Positions 1-6,905 of a stretch of 31,212 nt of DNA are shown here, in pieces (the first letter of the stretch is position 1; each line of letters opens with the position of its first letter). The DNA lies in the NCBI GenBank assembly GCA_019746355.1, contig JAIESC010000134.1, positions 1 through 31,212 of the forward strand, written 5' to 3'. The notes beneath the pieces are model-generated. The model had not been told where the DNA came from. It was given only the letters and a program-made list of their open reading frames with translations, and did not search any database. Source of the stretch: Xanthobacteraceae bacterium (GTDB taxonomy: Bacteria; Pseudomonadota; Alphaproteobacteria; Rhizobiales; Xanthobacteraceae). Made by a program: the position numbers and the translations under genes.

Positions 1-422
1 GGCAGGTTGGCGAATTTCAGCTCGTGCACCGAGACGGTTTCGGCGAGCTGCCGGACCAGCGTCGAGAGCTCGCCGAGTTCCGTGGCGATCGCCTCGGCGC
101 CGGCGCGGGCCTTGGCTTCGGCGGCATCGGCGATCTTGTCGCCCTGCGCCTCCAGCGCCGAGGCGCGCCGGCCAAGCTCGGCGACCTGGCGCGCAAGGTC
201 GCCGGTTCCGCGTGAGAGATCGGCGATCTGCGCGCTGAGGTTGGCGCGGTCGCGCAGCCGGTTGGCGGCGGCGTTGTAGATCGCAAGCCCGGTAAAGACC
301 GAGATCGCGATGATCATCGATTCCTGGGCGCGGAGGCCGACCAGCAGGTAGAGGACCGCGCCGGCAGAGGCTGCAATCAGCAGCATACAGACGACGACGA
401 ATATGGCGCCAAGGCGCTGCAT
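1..422 (-). CDS. Membrane-anchored signalling protein, N-terminal part (probable EAL-domain c-di-GMP phosphodiesterase), partial
   Basis: The minus strand reads as a continuous frame from ATG at 422 and leaves the window at base 1, giving about 140 residues. It opens with MQRLGAIFVVVCMLLIAA, has two hydrophobic segments (about residues 5-27 and 35-50), then a long Ala/Glu/Arg-rich coiled coil with heptad-like spacing. This layout resembles the N-terminus of EAL-domain proteins I recall from Bradyrhizobium and Rhodopseudomonas, where the coiled coil links two membrane helices to a cytoplasmic EAL domain. The EAL domain itself lies outside the window, so that assignment is by resemblance only. 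The frame stays open upstream to a TAG near 567, so a GTG or TTG start up to about 40 codons earlier is possible. I prefer ATG 422 because the membrane segment follows directly. The gene is divergent from the GT39-like gene. Confidence 0.6.
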   Translation of the reverse strand, partial: MQRLGAIFVVVCMLLIAASAGAVLYLLVGLRAQESMIIAISVFTGLAIYNAAANRLRDRANLSAQIADLSRGTGDLARQVAELGRRASALEAQGDKIADAAEAKARAGAEAIATELGELSTLVRQLAETVSVHELKFANL

Positions 423-602
423 CGACGGTTCCCAGACCCGAACCAGCCCAACGGATGATTCGCCCAACCCGCGCTCAATGTCCACGAGGCTTGGCCGCGA
501 CGCAAGAAATTTGCCGCCCAGTTGTTCGAAAGCCGCGGGTGTCGCGGTCCGGAGCAATTGGTCCTATAAGCGCTGTGAAACCGCGTCCGGCCGCACGTCC
601 CG

Positions 603-2138
603 ATGACCAAAATCACTGATGCCATCGAGCAACACCCGGTCCGGGTTTTCGCGGCGTTCGCGCTTCTGCATGCGGTGGTGTGGACGGCACTGCCGGCGCT
701 GTTCTTCCGCAACCTGCCGCTCGATCTGATCGAGGCGCTGGTCTACGGCCGCGAATGGCAACTGGGCTACGACAAGCTGCCGCCGCTGCCGTGGTGGCTG
801 GTCGAGATCGCTTACCGGCTGTTCGGCGTGGATGCGCTTTATTACCTGCTGGCGCAGATCGCGGTGCTCGCCGCCTTCGCCTTCGTTTTCATGCTGGCGC
901 GGAACCTCGTCGGCGCGACCGGCGCGCTGATCGCGGTGCTGATCATCGATGGGGTTCATTACTTCACTTTCACCGCGCCGAAGTTCAACCACGACGTGGT
1001 GCAACTGCCGTTCTGGGCGCTCGCCGGTTACGCCTACTGGGCGGCGCTGCGGCACGGCCGGATGGCGCACTGGTGCCTGCTCGGCCTCGCCATCGGCCTG
1101 GCGCTGTGGTCGAAGTATTTCGTCGTGGTGCTGGCCGCGCCGCTGGCGCTGTTCGCCTTGATCGACCGCGACGCGCGCAAGGTGTTCGCCACGCCCGGCC
1201 CCTATGTCGCCGCCGTCGTCGCTTTGGTCGTGATGGCGCCGCATCTCCTCTGGCTGGTCGCCAACGATTTTCTCCCCTTTGCCTATGCCGACGCCCGCGC
1301 TTTGCATTTCAAGGGACCGCTCGACTACCTGATCAAGCCGCCGAAGTTCCTGCTCTCGCAGCTCGGCTTCCTCCTTCCGTCGCTTCTGATCGCGGCACCG
1401 TATCTGCGCCGCGACGTGCGCGCGCATAGCGCGTCGAAGACGCGCGTAAACGCGCTTGTGGGACCGGCCTATGCCGCCGACGCCTTCGACCGCCGCATCG
1501 TCGCGCTGCTTGCCTTTGGTCCGGTCGCGACCGTCGTGCTGCTGTCGTTCGTCACCGGCCGCAACGCGGTCCCGCTGTGGGGCTATCCGCTGTGGCTGTT
1601 CCTCGGGCTCTTCATCGTGGTCAACGCGCGCGTGCTCGACCGCGTCACGGTTTCGCGCATCGTCGCGGTGTGGGGCATCGTCTTTACACTCACCGCGATC
1701 GTCTTCGTCGCCGCCTATGACGTGCTGCCGCGGTTCCGCGACCGCTACATCGCCGTGCTCTACCCCGGCGACCGGCTCGGCGCGGAGATGTCGCGCCGCT
1801 TCCGCGCCATGACCGGCAAGCCGCTCGACTATATGATCGCCAGCATGTGGGACGGCGGCAATGTCTCGCGCTACGCGCCGGAGCGGCCGCGCGTCCTGAT
1901 CGACGGCCGCCCCGGCCGCGCGCCGTGGATCGATCTGGGCGATCTGCGCGCCAAGGGCGCGCTGGTGGTCTGGACCGGCGGCGGCGGTCCGCGCGGACTG
2001 CCGCTCGAGTTCCGCGCCGTCGCTGAGGATGCCGAGATTCAGCCGCCGTTCACGCTGCCGATGCGGCTCGGCAAGGGCAGCGTGACGGTCAACTGGGCGG
2101 TGCTGCGGCCGCGCCCGGTGGTGGCAATTCAAAACTGA
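603..2138 (+). CDS. GT39/ArnT-like polytopic glycosyltransferase
   Basis: 511-residue inner-membrane protein with about ten hydrophobic segments and a soluble C-terminal part of about 140 residues. This is the GT-C fold layout of PMT/ArnT-type enzymes, which move a sugar from a polyprenyl-phosphate donor to an acceptor on the periplasmic face. The first extracytoplasmic loop holds NLPLDLIEAL (Asp41) and GYDKLPPLPWWLVE, matching the acidic residue and the GY-x-PPL-xx-W signature of PMT_2 proteins. The second loop has FTAPKFNHD. The sugar and acceptor cannot be read from sequence; lipid A or another glycolipid is a reasonable guess given the GT2/GtrA pair at 13-15 kb. ATG 603 is the first start in frame. 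The gene ends 6 bases before the convergent HicB-like remnant. Confidence 0.85.
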   Translation: MTKITDAIEQHPVRVFAAFALLHAVVWTALPALFFRNLPLDLIEALVYGREWQLGYDKLPPLPWWLVEIAYRLFGVDALYYLLAQIAVLAAFAFVFMLARNLVGATGALIAVLIIDGVHYFTFTAPKFNHDVVQLPFWALAGYAYWAALRHGRMAHWCLLGLAIGLALWSKYFVVVLAAPLALFALIDRDARKVFATPGPYVAAVVALVVMAPHLLWLVANDFLPFAYADARALHFKGPLDYLIKPPKFLLSQLGFLLPSLLIAAPYLRRDVRAHSASKTRVNALVGPAYAADAFDRRIVALLAFGPVATVVLLSFVTGRNAVPLWGYPLWLFLGLFIVVNARVLDRVTVSRIVAVWGIVFTLTAIVFVAAYDVLPRFRDRYIAVLYPGDRLGAEMSRRFRAMTGKPLDYMIASMWDGGNVSRYAPERPRVLIDGRPGRAPWIDLGDLRAKGALVVWTGGGGPRGLPLEFRAVAEDAEIQPPFTLPMRLGKGSVTVNWAVLRPRPVVAIQN

Positions 2139-2144
2139 GACAGG

Positions 2145-2439
2145 CTATTTCGCGGCATGCGCGGCGCCGGTCCCATAGGACACCAGCGCCACCATGTGAT
2201 CCCGCAAGTCGGCGGCGGTCGCCGGGTCGTTGCGAAGGGCTGCCACGGAGCGCGGCGATGGCAGTGGCTTGCCCTCTTTACGCCAGCGATTCGGCATAGA
2301 GCGAAACCGCCTCGCTTGCGTTCAACATGGCCTCGTCGATGGTATCACCCGCCGAGAAGCATCCCGGCAGGTCCGGAAACCACAGGCCGATGGCCCTGTC
2401 GGCTCCCGTATCCTCGACGATGGCGACGTAGTGCGGCAT
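2145..2439 (-). pseudogene. HicB-like antitoxin, broken by a one-base frameshift
   Basis: From ATG 2439 the minus strand encodes MPHYVAIVED, then a HicB-type core (FPDLPGCFSAGDTIDEAM, EAVSLYAESLA) and stops at TAA 2278-2280 after 53 residues. Dropping one base at 2280 restores the frame: it continues KEGKPLPSPRSVAALRND and runs to TAG at 2145, about 98 residues in all, the usual size for this family. HicB proteins carry a degenerate RNase H-like fold and neutralise and repress the HicA toxin. No HicA-sized frame fits upstream (2440-2510), so this looks like an orphan antitoxin-like protein. The extra base lies in a short T run, so a sequencing error is possible; otherwise the gene is inactive or makes only the short form. 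Confidence 0.7.
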
Positions 2440-2510
2440 CGGTGCTGCCCCTAATCCCAGCGGCCATTTTGCCTGCTTGTATATGGCCGCGGCTGCTGGT
2501 CAGCACGGCG

Positions 2511-3860
2511 TCAGGCCAGCGCCTTGATCACCTTGCCTACCTTCTCAAAGATCTCGCCGATCTGGCTTTCGCTGACGATCAACGGCGGCGTCACCGCAAT
2601 CGAGTCGCCGACGATGCGGAACATGATGCCCTCGTCGTGGAAGCCGCGCTCCATTGCCTCATAGCCGCGCTTGCCGACCGCGTCGGGGCGCGCGGCAAGG
2701 TCGATGCCGGCGGTGATGCCGACGCAGCGGATGTCGAGCACCTTCGGGACGCCCTTCAGGGTCATCGCTGCGTCGTACCAGACGGGCTCGATCTGCTTCG
2801 CCCGCGCGAACAGGTCTTCCTCGCGATAAAGGTCGAGCGCCGCGAGGCCGGCGGCGCAGGCCAGCGGATGCGCCGAATAGGTGTAGCCGTGGAAGAACTC
2901 GACCACATGCTCCGGGCCTTTCATGAACGCGTCGTGGATCTCGTCCTTGACGATCACCCCGCCCATCGGCACCGAGCCCGAGGTCACGCCTTTGGCAAAG
3001 GTGATCATGTCCGGCACCACGCCGTAGCGCTCGGCGGCAAAGGCGTGGCCGAGCCGGCCGAAGCCGGTGATGACCTCGTCGAAGATCAAAAGGATGCCGT
3101 ACTTGTCGCAGATCGCCCGCAGCCGCTGCAGATAGCCCTTCGGCGCCGGCAGCACCGCGGTCGAGCCGGCCATCGGCTCGACGATCACGGCGGCTATGGT
3201 CGTGTCGCCGTGCAGCGCGACGATCCGCTCCAGCTCGTCGGCGAGATGCGCGCCCCATTCCGGCTCGCCCCTGGAGAACGCCTGCTGCTCGCGGTTGTAG
3301 GTCGAGGCGAGATGGTCGACGCCCGGCAGCATTACGCCGAACGCCTTCCTGTTGTTGCCGAGCCCGCCGACCGCCATGCCGCCGAAGCCGACGCCGTGAT
3401 AGCCGCGCTCGCGGCCGACGAAGCGGGTGCGCTGGCCCTGGCCCTTCGCCACCCAGTAGGCAAGCGCGATCTTCAGGGCGGTGTCGGCGGCCTCCGAGCC
3501 GGAGTTGCAGAAGAACACGTGGTCGAGGCTTTCAGGTGCCAGTGCGGCAATACGACTCGCAAGCTCGAAGGCGCGCGGATGGCCGAACTGGAAGGTCGGG
3601 GCGAAGTCGAGGGTGGCCGCCTGGGCCTGGATCGCCGCAACGATCGGGTCGCGGTTGTGGCCGGCATTGGTGCACCAGAGCCCGGCCGCGGCGTCCAGCA
3701 CCGGGCGGTTTTCCGGGGTGTAGTAATGCATGTCCTTGGCGCGGGCGATCAGCCGGGGCCGCGCCTTGAATGCGCGGTTCGCCGTGAACGGCATGAAGAA
3801 CGCCGCAAGATCGTTCGGCACCGCCTGGGTGGCGGAAGTCTTCTGCGTCGCCTGGGCCAT
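2511..3860 (-). CDS. Class III omega-aminotransferase (probable beta-alanine:pyruvate transaminase)
   Basis: 449-residue PLP-dependent fold-type I aminotransferase. It moves the amino group of an omega-amino acid or amine, typically beta-alanine, to pyruvate. Visible landmarks are [19 protein letters not shown] near the N-terminus, the phosphate-binding [24 protein letters not shown], the [13 protein letters not shown] cofactor-aspartate motif, and the Schiff-base lysine in [11 protein letters not shown] (Lys290). The length equals that of the characterised Pseudomonas beta-alanine:pyruvate enzymes as I recall them, whose lysine is at nearly the same position. I chose ATG 3860 over the in-frame ATG 19 codons upstream because GAGGTGG sits just before it and the protein then begins [12 protein letters not shown] like its relatives. 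It is divergent from hisS across about 109 bp holding a small palindrome. Confidence 0.9.
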   Translation of the reverse strand: MAQATQKTSATQAVPNDLAAFFMPFTANRAFKARPRLIARAKDMHYYTPENRPVLDAAAGLWCTNAGHNRDPIVAAIQAQAATLDFAPTFQFGHPRAFELASRIAALAPESLDHVFFCNSGSEAADTALKIALAYWVAKGQGQRTRFVGRERGYHGVGFGGMAVGGLGNNRKAFGVMLPGVDHLASTYNREQQAFSRGEPEWGAHLADELERIVALHGDTTIAAVIVEPMAGSTAVLPAPKGYLQRLRAICDKYGILLIFDEVITGFGRLGHAFAAERYGVVPDMITFAKGVTSGSVPMGGVIVKDEIHDAFMKGPEHVVEFFHGYTYSAHPLACAAGLAALDLYREEDLFARAKQIEPVWYDAAMTLKGVPKVLDIRCVGITAGIDLAARPDAVGKRGYEAMERGFHDEGIMFRIVGDSIAVTPPLIVSESQIGEIFEKVGKVIKALA

Positions 3861-3892
3861 GAACCACCTCGTTGTCCGGATGGACCAAGGAA

Positions 3893-3910
3893 TATCCGCT
3901 TTCGCGGATA
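3893..3910. promoter_or_regulatory. Short palindrome in the aminotransferase/hisS intergenic region
   Basis: TATCCGC, a four-base loop TTTC, then GCGGATA form a perfect 7-bp inverted repeat between the divergent aminotransferase and hisS genes. It could be an operator or a small hairpin. Its core CCGCTTTCGCGG also occurs in the dispersed repeat at 18574-18730, so it may instead be a fragment of such repeats. Confidence 0.3.
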
Positions 3911-3969
3911 ATGACAAAAGAGGGGGTGGCTGCTACCAACCCCGCATATTCCGTCTTTCTGATGAATGC

Positions 3970-5481
3970 ATGGTTGACAAATCGAACAAGCTGAAAGCGC
4001 GGCTGCCGCGCGGGCTCGCCGACCGCGGGCCGGCCGAGATCGCCGCGACGCGGCAGATGACCGATGCGATCCGCGCGGTCTACGAGCGCTACGGCTTCGA
4101 GCCGGTGGAGACACCGGCGATCGAGTACACCGACGCGCTCGGCAAGTTCCTGCCCGACCAGGACCGGCCCAACGAGGGCGTGTTCTCGTTCCAGGACGAC
4201 GACGAGCAGTGGCTGTCGCTGCGATACGACCTCACCGCGCCGCTCGCGCGCTATGTGGCGGAGAATTTCCAGAAGCTCGCGCTGCCGTACCGCAGCTATC
4301 GCTTCGGCTGGGTGTTCAGGAACGAGAAGCCGGGGCCGGGGCGCTTCCGCCAGTTCATGCAGTTCGATGCGGATACGGTGGGTGCCGCGAGCATGGCCGC
4401 CGATGCCGAGATCTGCATGATGGCGGCGGACACGATGGAGGCGCTCGGCATCCAACGCGGCCAGTACGTCGTGAAGGTGAACAACCGCAAGGTTCTCGAC
4501 GGTGTGATGGAAGCCATTGGCATCGGAGGTGAGGCCAATGCCGGTATGCGTCTCACTGTTTTGCGCGCCATTGATAAGTTTGATCGTTTGGGTCGAGACG
4601 GCGTGGAAATGCTTCTTGGCGAAGGCCGCAGAGACGAAAGCGGCGATTTCACCAAAGGCGCTGGCCTAGATGCCTCCAGCGGAAAGCGCATCCTCGATTA
4701 TGTCGAAGTTCAGATGGATGAAGAGGCAGGCGACTTGGAAGGCGTCTTCGACGATTGGCGCAAAGTCGTAGGCACGAGTGAAATCGGACAAGCCGGAGTG
4801 AGTGAGCTAGCTCAAATTGCGGAATTGGTTCGCGCAGCCGGTTACGGCGCAGATCGCATCAAGATTGATTCCAGTGTCGTCCGCGGGCTCGAGTACTACA
4901 CCGGCCCGGTCTACGAGGTGGAACTGCTGCTCGAAACCAGGGACGAAAAAGGCCGTCCGGTCCGCTTCGGCTCGGTCGGCGGGGGCGGCCGCTACGACGG
5001 GCTCGTGTCGCGGTTCCGCGGCGAGCCGGTTCCGGCGACCGGCTTCTCGATCGGCGTGTCGCGGCTGCAAGCCGCGCTGACCATGATCGGTAAACTTGAA
5101 TCGAAGCCCGCGCCCGGCCCGGTGCTGGTCACGGTGTTCGACCGCGACCGCGTCGCCGACTATCAGAAAATGGTTGCCGCGCTGCGCAACGCCGGCATCC
5201 GCGCGGAGCTCTATCTCGGCAATCCGAAGAACAATGTCGGCCAGCAGCTCAAATACGCCGACCGGCGCAGCTCGCCCTGCGCGGTGATCCAGGGCGGCGA
5301 CGAAAAGGCGAAAAACGAAGTCCAGATCAAGGACCTGATCCTCGGTGCGGGGCTCACCGCCATCAAGGATCGCGACGAGTATCTGAAGAAGCAGGCCGAG
5401 GCGCAGTTCGCGGCGCCTGTGGACAAGCTTGTGGATGCCGTGCGCCAGGTGCTCGCGCGCCACGGCGTGTCCTGGAACTGA
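3970..5481 (+). CDS. hisS: Histidyl-tRNA synthetase
   Basis: 503-residue class II aminoacyl-tRNA synthetase that charges tRNA-His in the cytoplasm. It shows [17 protein letters not shown] at the N-terminus, motif 2 as [23 protein letters not shown], the histidine-binding loop [12 protein letters not shown], motif 3 as [30 protein letters not shown], and a C-terminal anticodon-binding domain from about residue 380 ([11 protein letters not shown] to the end). The sequence is of the alphaproteobacterial type. ATG 3970 is the start; the frame stays open upstream into aminotransferase DNA, but relatives begin near M-x-DK. No strong ribosome-binding site is visible. Codons about 175-304 have third-position GC near 53 percent against about 90 percent just upstream, suggesting recombination within the gene; the frame and motifs remain intact. 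Confidence 0.95.
   Translation: MVDKSNKLKARLPRGLADRGPAEIAATRQMTDAIRAVYERYGFEPVETPAIEYTDALGKFLPDQDRPNEGVFSFQDDDEQWLSLRYDLTAPLARYVAENFQKLALPYRSYRFGWVFRNEKPGPGRFRQFMQFDADTVGAASMAADAEICMMAADTMEALGIQRGQYVVKVNNRKVLDGVMEAIGIGGEANAGMRLTVLRAIDKFDRLGRDGVEMLLGEGRRDESGDFTKGAGLDASSGKRILDYVEVQMDEEAGDLEGVFDDWRKVVGTSEIGQAGVSELAQIAELVRAAGYGADRIKIDSSVVRGLEYYTGPVYEVELLLETRDEKGRPVRFGSVGGGGRYDGLVSRFRGEPVPATGFSIGVSRLQAALTMIGKLESKPAPGPVLVTVFDRDRVADYQKMVAALRNAGIRAELYLGNPKNNVGQQLKYADRRSSPCAVIQGGDEKAKNEVQIKDLILGAGLTAIKDRDEYLKKQAEAQFAAPVDKLVDAVRQVLARHGVSWN
4492..4880. other. Low-GC3 mosaic segment inside hisS
   Basis: By hand count, bases 4501-4860 are about 56 percent GC with 64 of 120 third positions G or C. The preceding 60 codons (4321-4500) have 54 of 60. 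Codons that are rare elsewhere in the window cluster here, such as TTG, CTA, AGA, CGA, GTA and ATT. The segment codes for the end of the catalytic core and the insertion region before the RGLEYYTG loop. The edges are abrupt but approximate. Confidence 0.7.
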
Positions 5482-5630
5482 CATTTTCCGCCGAACTTTT
5501 TTAAAGCTTCGCCGTTATCGGACACCCGACCCTGCGGAACACGATCATCCGCGGGGCATTGTCGTGTCAGCACGCACGAGCAAGCACGCGCACGAGCAAG
5601 CACCGCATAAGAAACGTCAGGGAGGTTGCC

Positions 5631-5813
5631 ATGACTTCTCCGTGGGACCCTGGGATCGCGCAGGCGATGCAGCGGCATGGAGGCAGCCACCATTCGCGCC
5701 CGAAGGTGACGGCGCCCGCGACGGCGCCGGATGCGACGCCGCCGCGCGAGCAGCCGATGGTCGTGCAGGGCGCGCCGCTCGTGCCGGCGACGCCGCGGCC
5801 GGACGAGACTTAA
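5631..5813 (+). CDS. Small hypothetical protein
   Basis: A 60-residue frame starting MTSPWDPGIAQAMQRHGGSHH, preceded by GGAGGTTGCC, a good ribosome-binding site. The C-terminal half is rich in Pro, Ala and Thr and looks unstructured. There is no signal peptide or membrane segment and I do not recognise a family. The strong ribosome-binding site is the main reason to believe it. Its TAA stop (5811-5813) overlaps the stop of the convergent marR gene (5810-5812). A 16-bp near-perfect direct repeat (GCACGAGCAAGCAC units, about 5574-5604) lies upstream. It could be non-coding. Confidence 0.5.
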   Translation: MTSPWDPGIAQAMQRHGGSHHSRPKVTAPATAPDATPPREQPMVVQGAPLVPATPRPDET

Positions 5814-6292
5814 AGCCCGGCGATCAGCTTCTTGAGCAGCGCGTTGAGCTTCTGCTGCTCGGCCTCCGTCAGCACTGACAGCAGCCGTTGTTCGTTCGCC
5901 ACGTGACGGCCGACCGTCTCGTCGATCACGCGCTTGCCTGCGTCGGTGAGTGCGATCAGCTTGCCGCGGCGGTCGTTGGGATCCGGGCGGCGCTCGACCA
6001 GCCCGGCGTGCTCCAGGCGATCGAGGCGATTGGTCATGCCGCCCGACGAGATCATCGCGGCTTCGTAGAGCCTCGTCGGCGACAGCATGTAGGGCGCGCC
6101 TGAGCGCCGGAGCGTCGCCAGCACGTCGAACTCGCCCGGCTGCAACCCGGCTTCGGCGAACAGCGGGTTCATATGATCCCGCATCACCCGTTCGGCGGCG
6201 TCGGAGAGGCGTCCGAACAGCGCCATCGGCAGGGCAGGAAGGTCGGGGCGTTCGCGGGCCCATTGTTCGACAGCCATGTCAGCACGATCCAT
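5810..6292 (-). CDS. MarR family transcriptional regulator
   Basis: 160-residue winged-helix regulator. LQPGEFDVLATLRRSG leads into the DNA-binding domain; MISSGGMTNRLDRLEHAGLVERRPDPNDRRGKLIALTDAG is the classical MarR recognition helix plus wing with the conserved D-x-R-R. Flanking helices form the dimer interface. MarR proteins bind DNA as dimers at palindromes and release it on binding a small molecule or on oxidation. The gene is divergent from a VOC-family gene, and the 109-bp spacer holds two palindromes, so it most likely represses both itself and that gene. The inducer cannot be read. The start is the first ATG, at 6292. The 3' end overlaps the small ORF on the other strand by two bases. 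Confidence 0.93.
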   Translation of the reverse strand: MDRADMAVEQWARERPDLPALPMALFGRLSDAAERVMRDHMNPLFAEAGLQPGEFDVLATLRRSGAPYMLSPTRLYEAAMISSGGMTNRLDRLEHAGLVERRPDPNDRRGKLIALTDAGKRVIDETVGRHVANEQRLLSVLTEAEQQKLNALLKKLIAGL

Positions 6293-6312
6293 CGCCAGGT
6301 CTCTCTATATGA

Positions 6313-6336
6313 TGTATCTTGACATTAAGATGCATT
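6313..6336. promoter_or_regulatory. Probable MarR operator overlapping the VOC gene promoter
   Basis: The core ATCTTGACATTAAGAT (6317-6332) is a 5-bp perfect inverted repeat with a 6-bp centre, extending to ATG...CAT at both ends with one mismatch. A good -35 box TTGACA (6320-6325) lies inside it, and TATAGT (6341-6346) is a possible -10 at a slightly short 15-bp spacing. A bound dimer would block RNA polymerase. Assignment to the adjacent MarR protein is by position. Confidence 0.65.
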
Positions 6337-6350
6337 TCGTATAGTAACAT

Positions 6351-6367
6351 ACTTACGATGTAAGTAG
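6351..6367. promoter_or_regulatory. Second palindrome upstream of the VOC gene
   Basis: TACTTACGATGTAAGTA is a perfect 7-bp inverted repeat with a 3-bp centre. It lies just downstream of the likely -10 box and about 35 bp before the VOC start codon. It differs in sequence from the operator at 6313-6336, so it may be bound by a different regulator, or act as a small hairpin in the leader. Confidence 0.5.
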
Positions 6368-6401
6368 CGCAATCGACATCAACAGTGAAGGAGCAAGTGA
6401 G

Positions 6402-6821
6402 ATGAGCCGGATGATTTTTGTGAACCTGCCGGTGCGTGATCTGGCGGCGTCGACCGCGTTCTACGGGGCGCTGGGCGGCGCGGTGAACCCGCAGTTCTCC
6501 GACGAGCGGTCGAAATCGGTGATGCTGTCGGATGCGATCGGCCTGATGCTGCTGACGCATGATCGCTATGGCGAGTTCACGGCGCGGCCGATCGGCGATG
6601 CGCGGCGCGAAAGCCAGGCGCTGATCGCGCTCAGCGTCGACAGCCGCGACGCGGTCAACGCGACGCTGACGCGGGCCACGGCTGCCGGCGGCCGGGCCGA
6701 TCCGAACCCGGCGCAGGATCACGGGTTCATGCTCAGCCGCAGCGTCGAGGATCCCGACGGCTACGTCTGGGTGATCATGTGGATGGACCCGGCCGCTATC
6801 GCCAAGAGCGAGCGCGAATGA
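6402..6821 (+). CDS. VOC (glyoxalase/bleomycin-resistance fold) family protein
   Basis: 139-residue protein with two beta-alpha-beta-beta-beta modules: MIFVNLPVRDLAASTAFYGALGG at the start and LIALSVDSRDAVNATLTRATAAGG to SVEDPDGYVWVIMWMDP in the second half. These are the hallmarks of the vicinal oxygen chelate superfamily. The second-module VEDPDGYVW is the conserved strand that usually supplies a metal ligand, but the pattern of ligands is incomplete, so the reaction (dioxygenase, isomerase, or binding only) cannot be named. ATG 6402 is preceded by GAAGGAG, a strong ribosome-binding site. The gene is divergent from marR and probably under its control. A strong terminator follows at 6851-6882. 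Confidence 0.88.
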   Translation: MSRMIFVNLPVRDLAASTAFYGALGGAVNPQFSDERSKSVMLSDAIGLMLLTHDRYGEFTARPIGDARRESQALIALSVDSRDAVNATLTRATAAGGRADPNPAQDHGFMLSRSVEDPDGYVWVIMWMDPAAIAKSERE

Positions 6822-6850
6822 GCGGGCAGGCTGCTTGGCGGGGTTTCTGG

Positions 6851-6882
6851 AAAGGGCATCCGGATCGCGCCGGATGCCCTTT
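6851..6882. terminator. Bidirectional intrinsic terminator
   Basis: AAAGGGCATCCGG, a 6-base loop, then CCGGATGCCCTTT form a perfect 13-bp stem with A/T tracts at both ends. It sits between the convergent VOC gene and the TonB receptor gene and can serve both. Confidence 0.9.
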
Positions 6883-6905
6883 CTGCTGGTGGGTGGAAGA
6901 GATCG

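Noticed and set aside
564..2132. Long minus-strand ORF of 522 codons opposite the GT39-like gene
   Set aside because: Its translation is rich in Arg, Gln, His and Glu without domains. It mirrors a clear membrane protein on the other strand, a usual artefact in high-GC DNA.
2157..3911. Plus-strand ORF of 584 codons over the HicB remnant and aminotransferase
   Set aside because: It crosses two opposite-strand genes and shows no recognisable protein features.
3915..3969. T-box or attenuator leader before hisS
   Set aside because: No specifier loop, T-box sequence or terminator stem is visible; the leader is too short.
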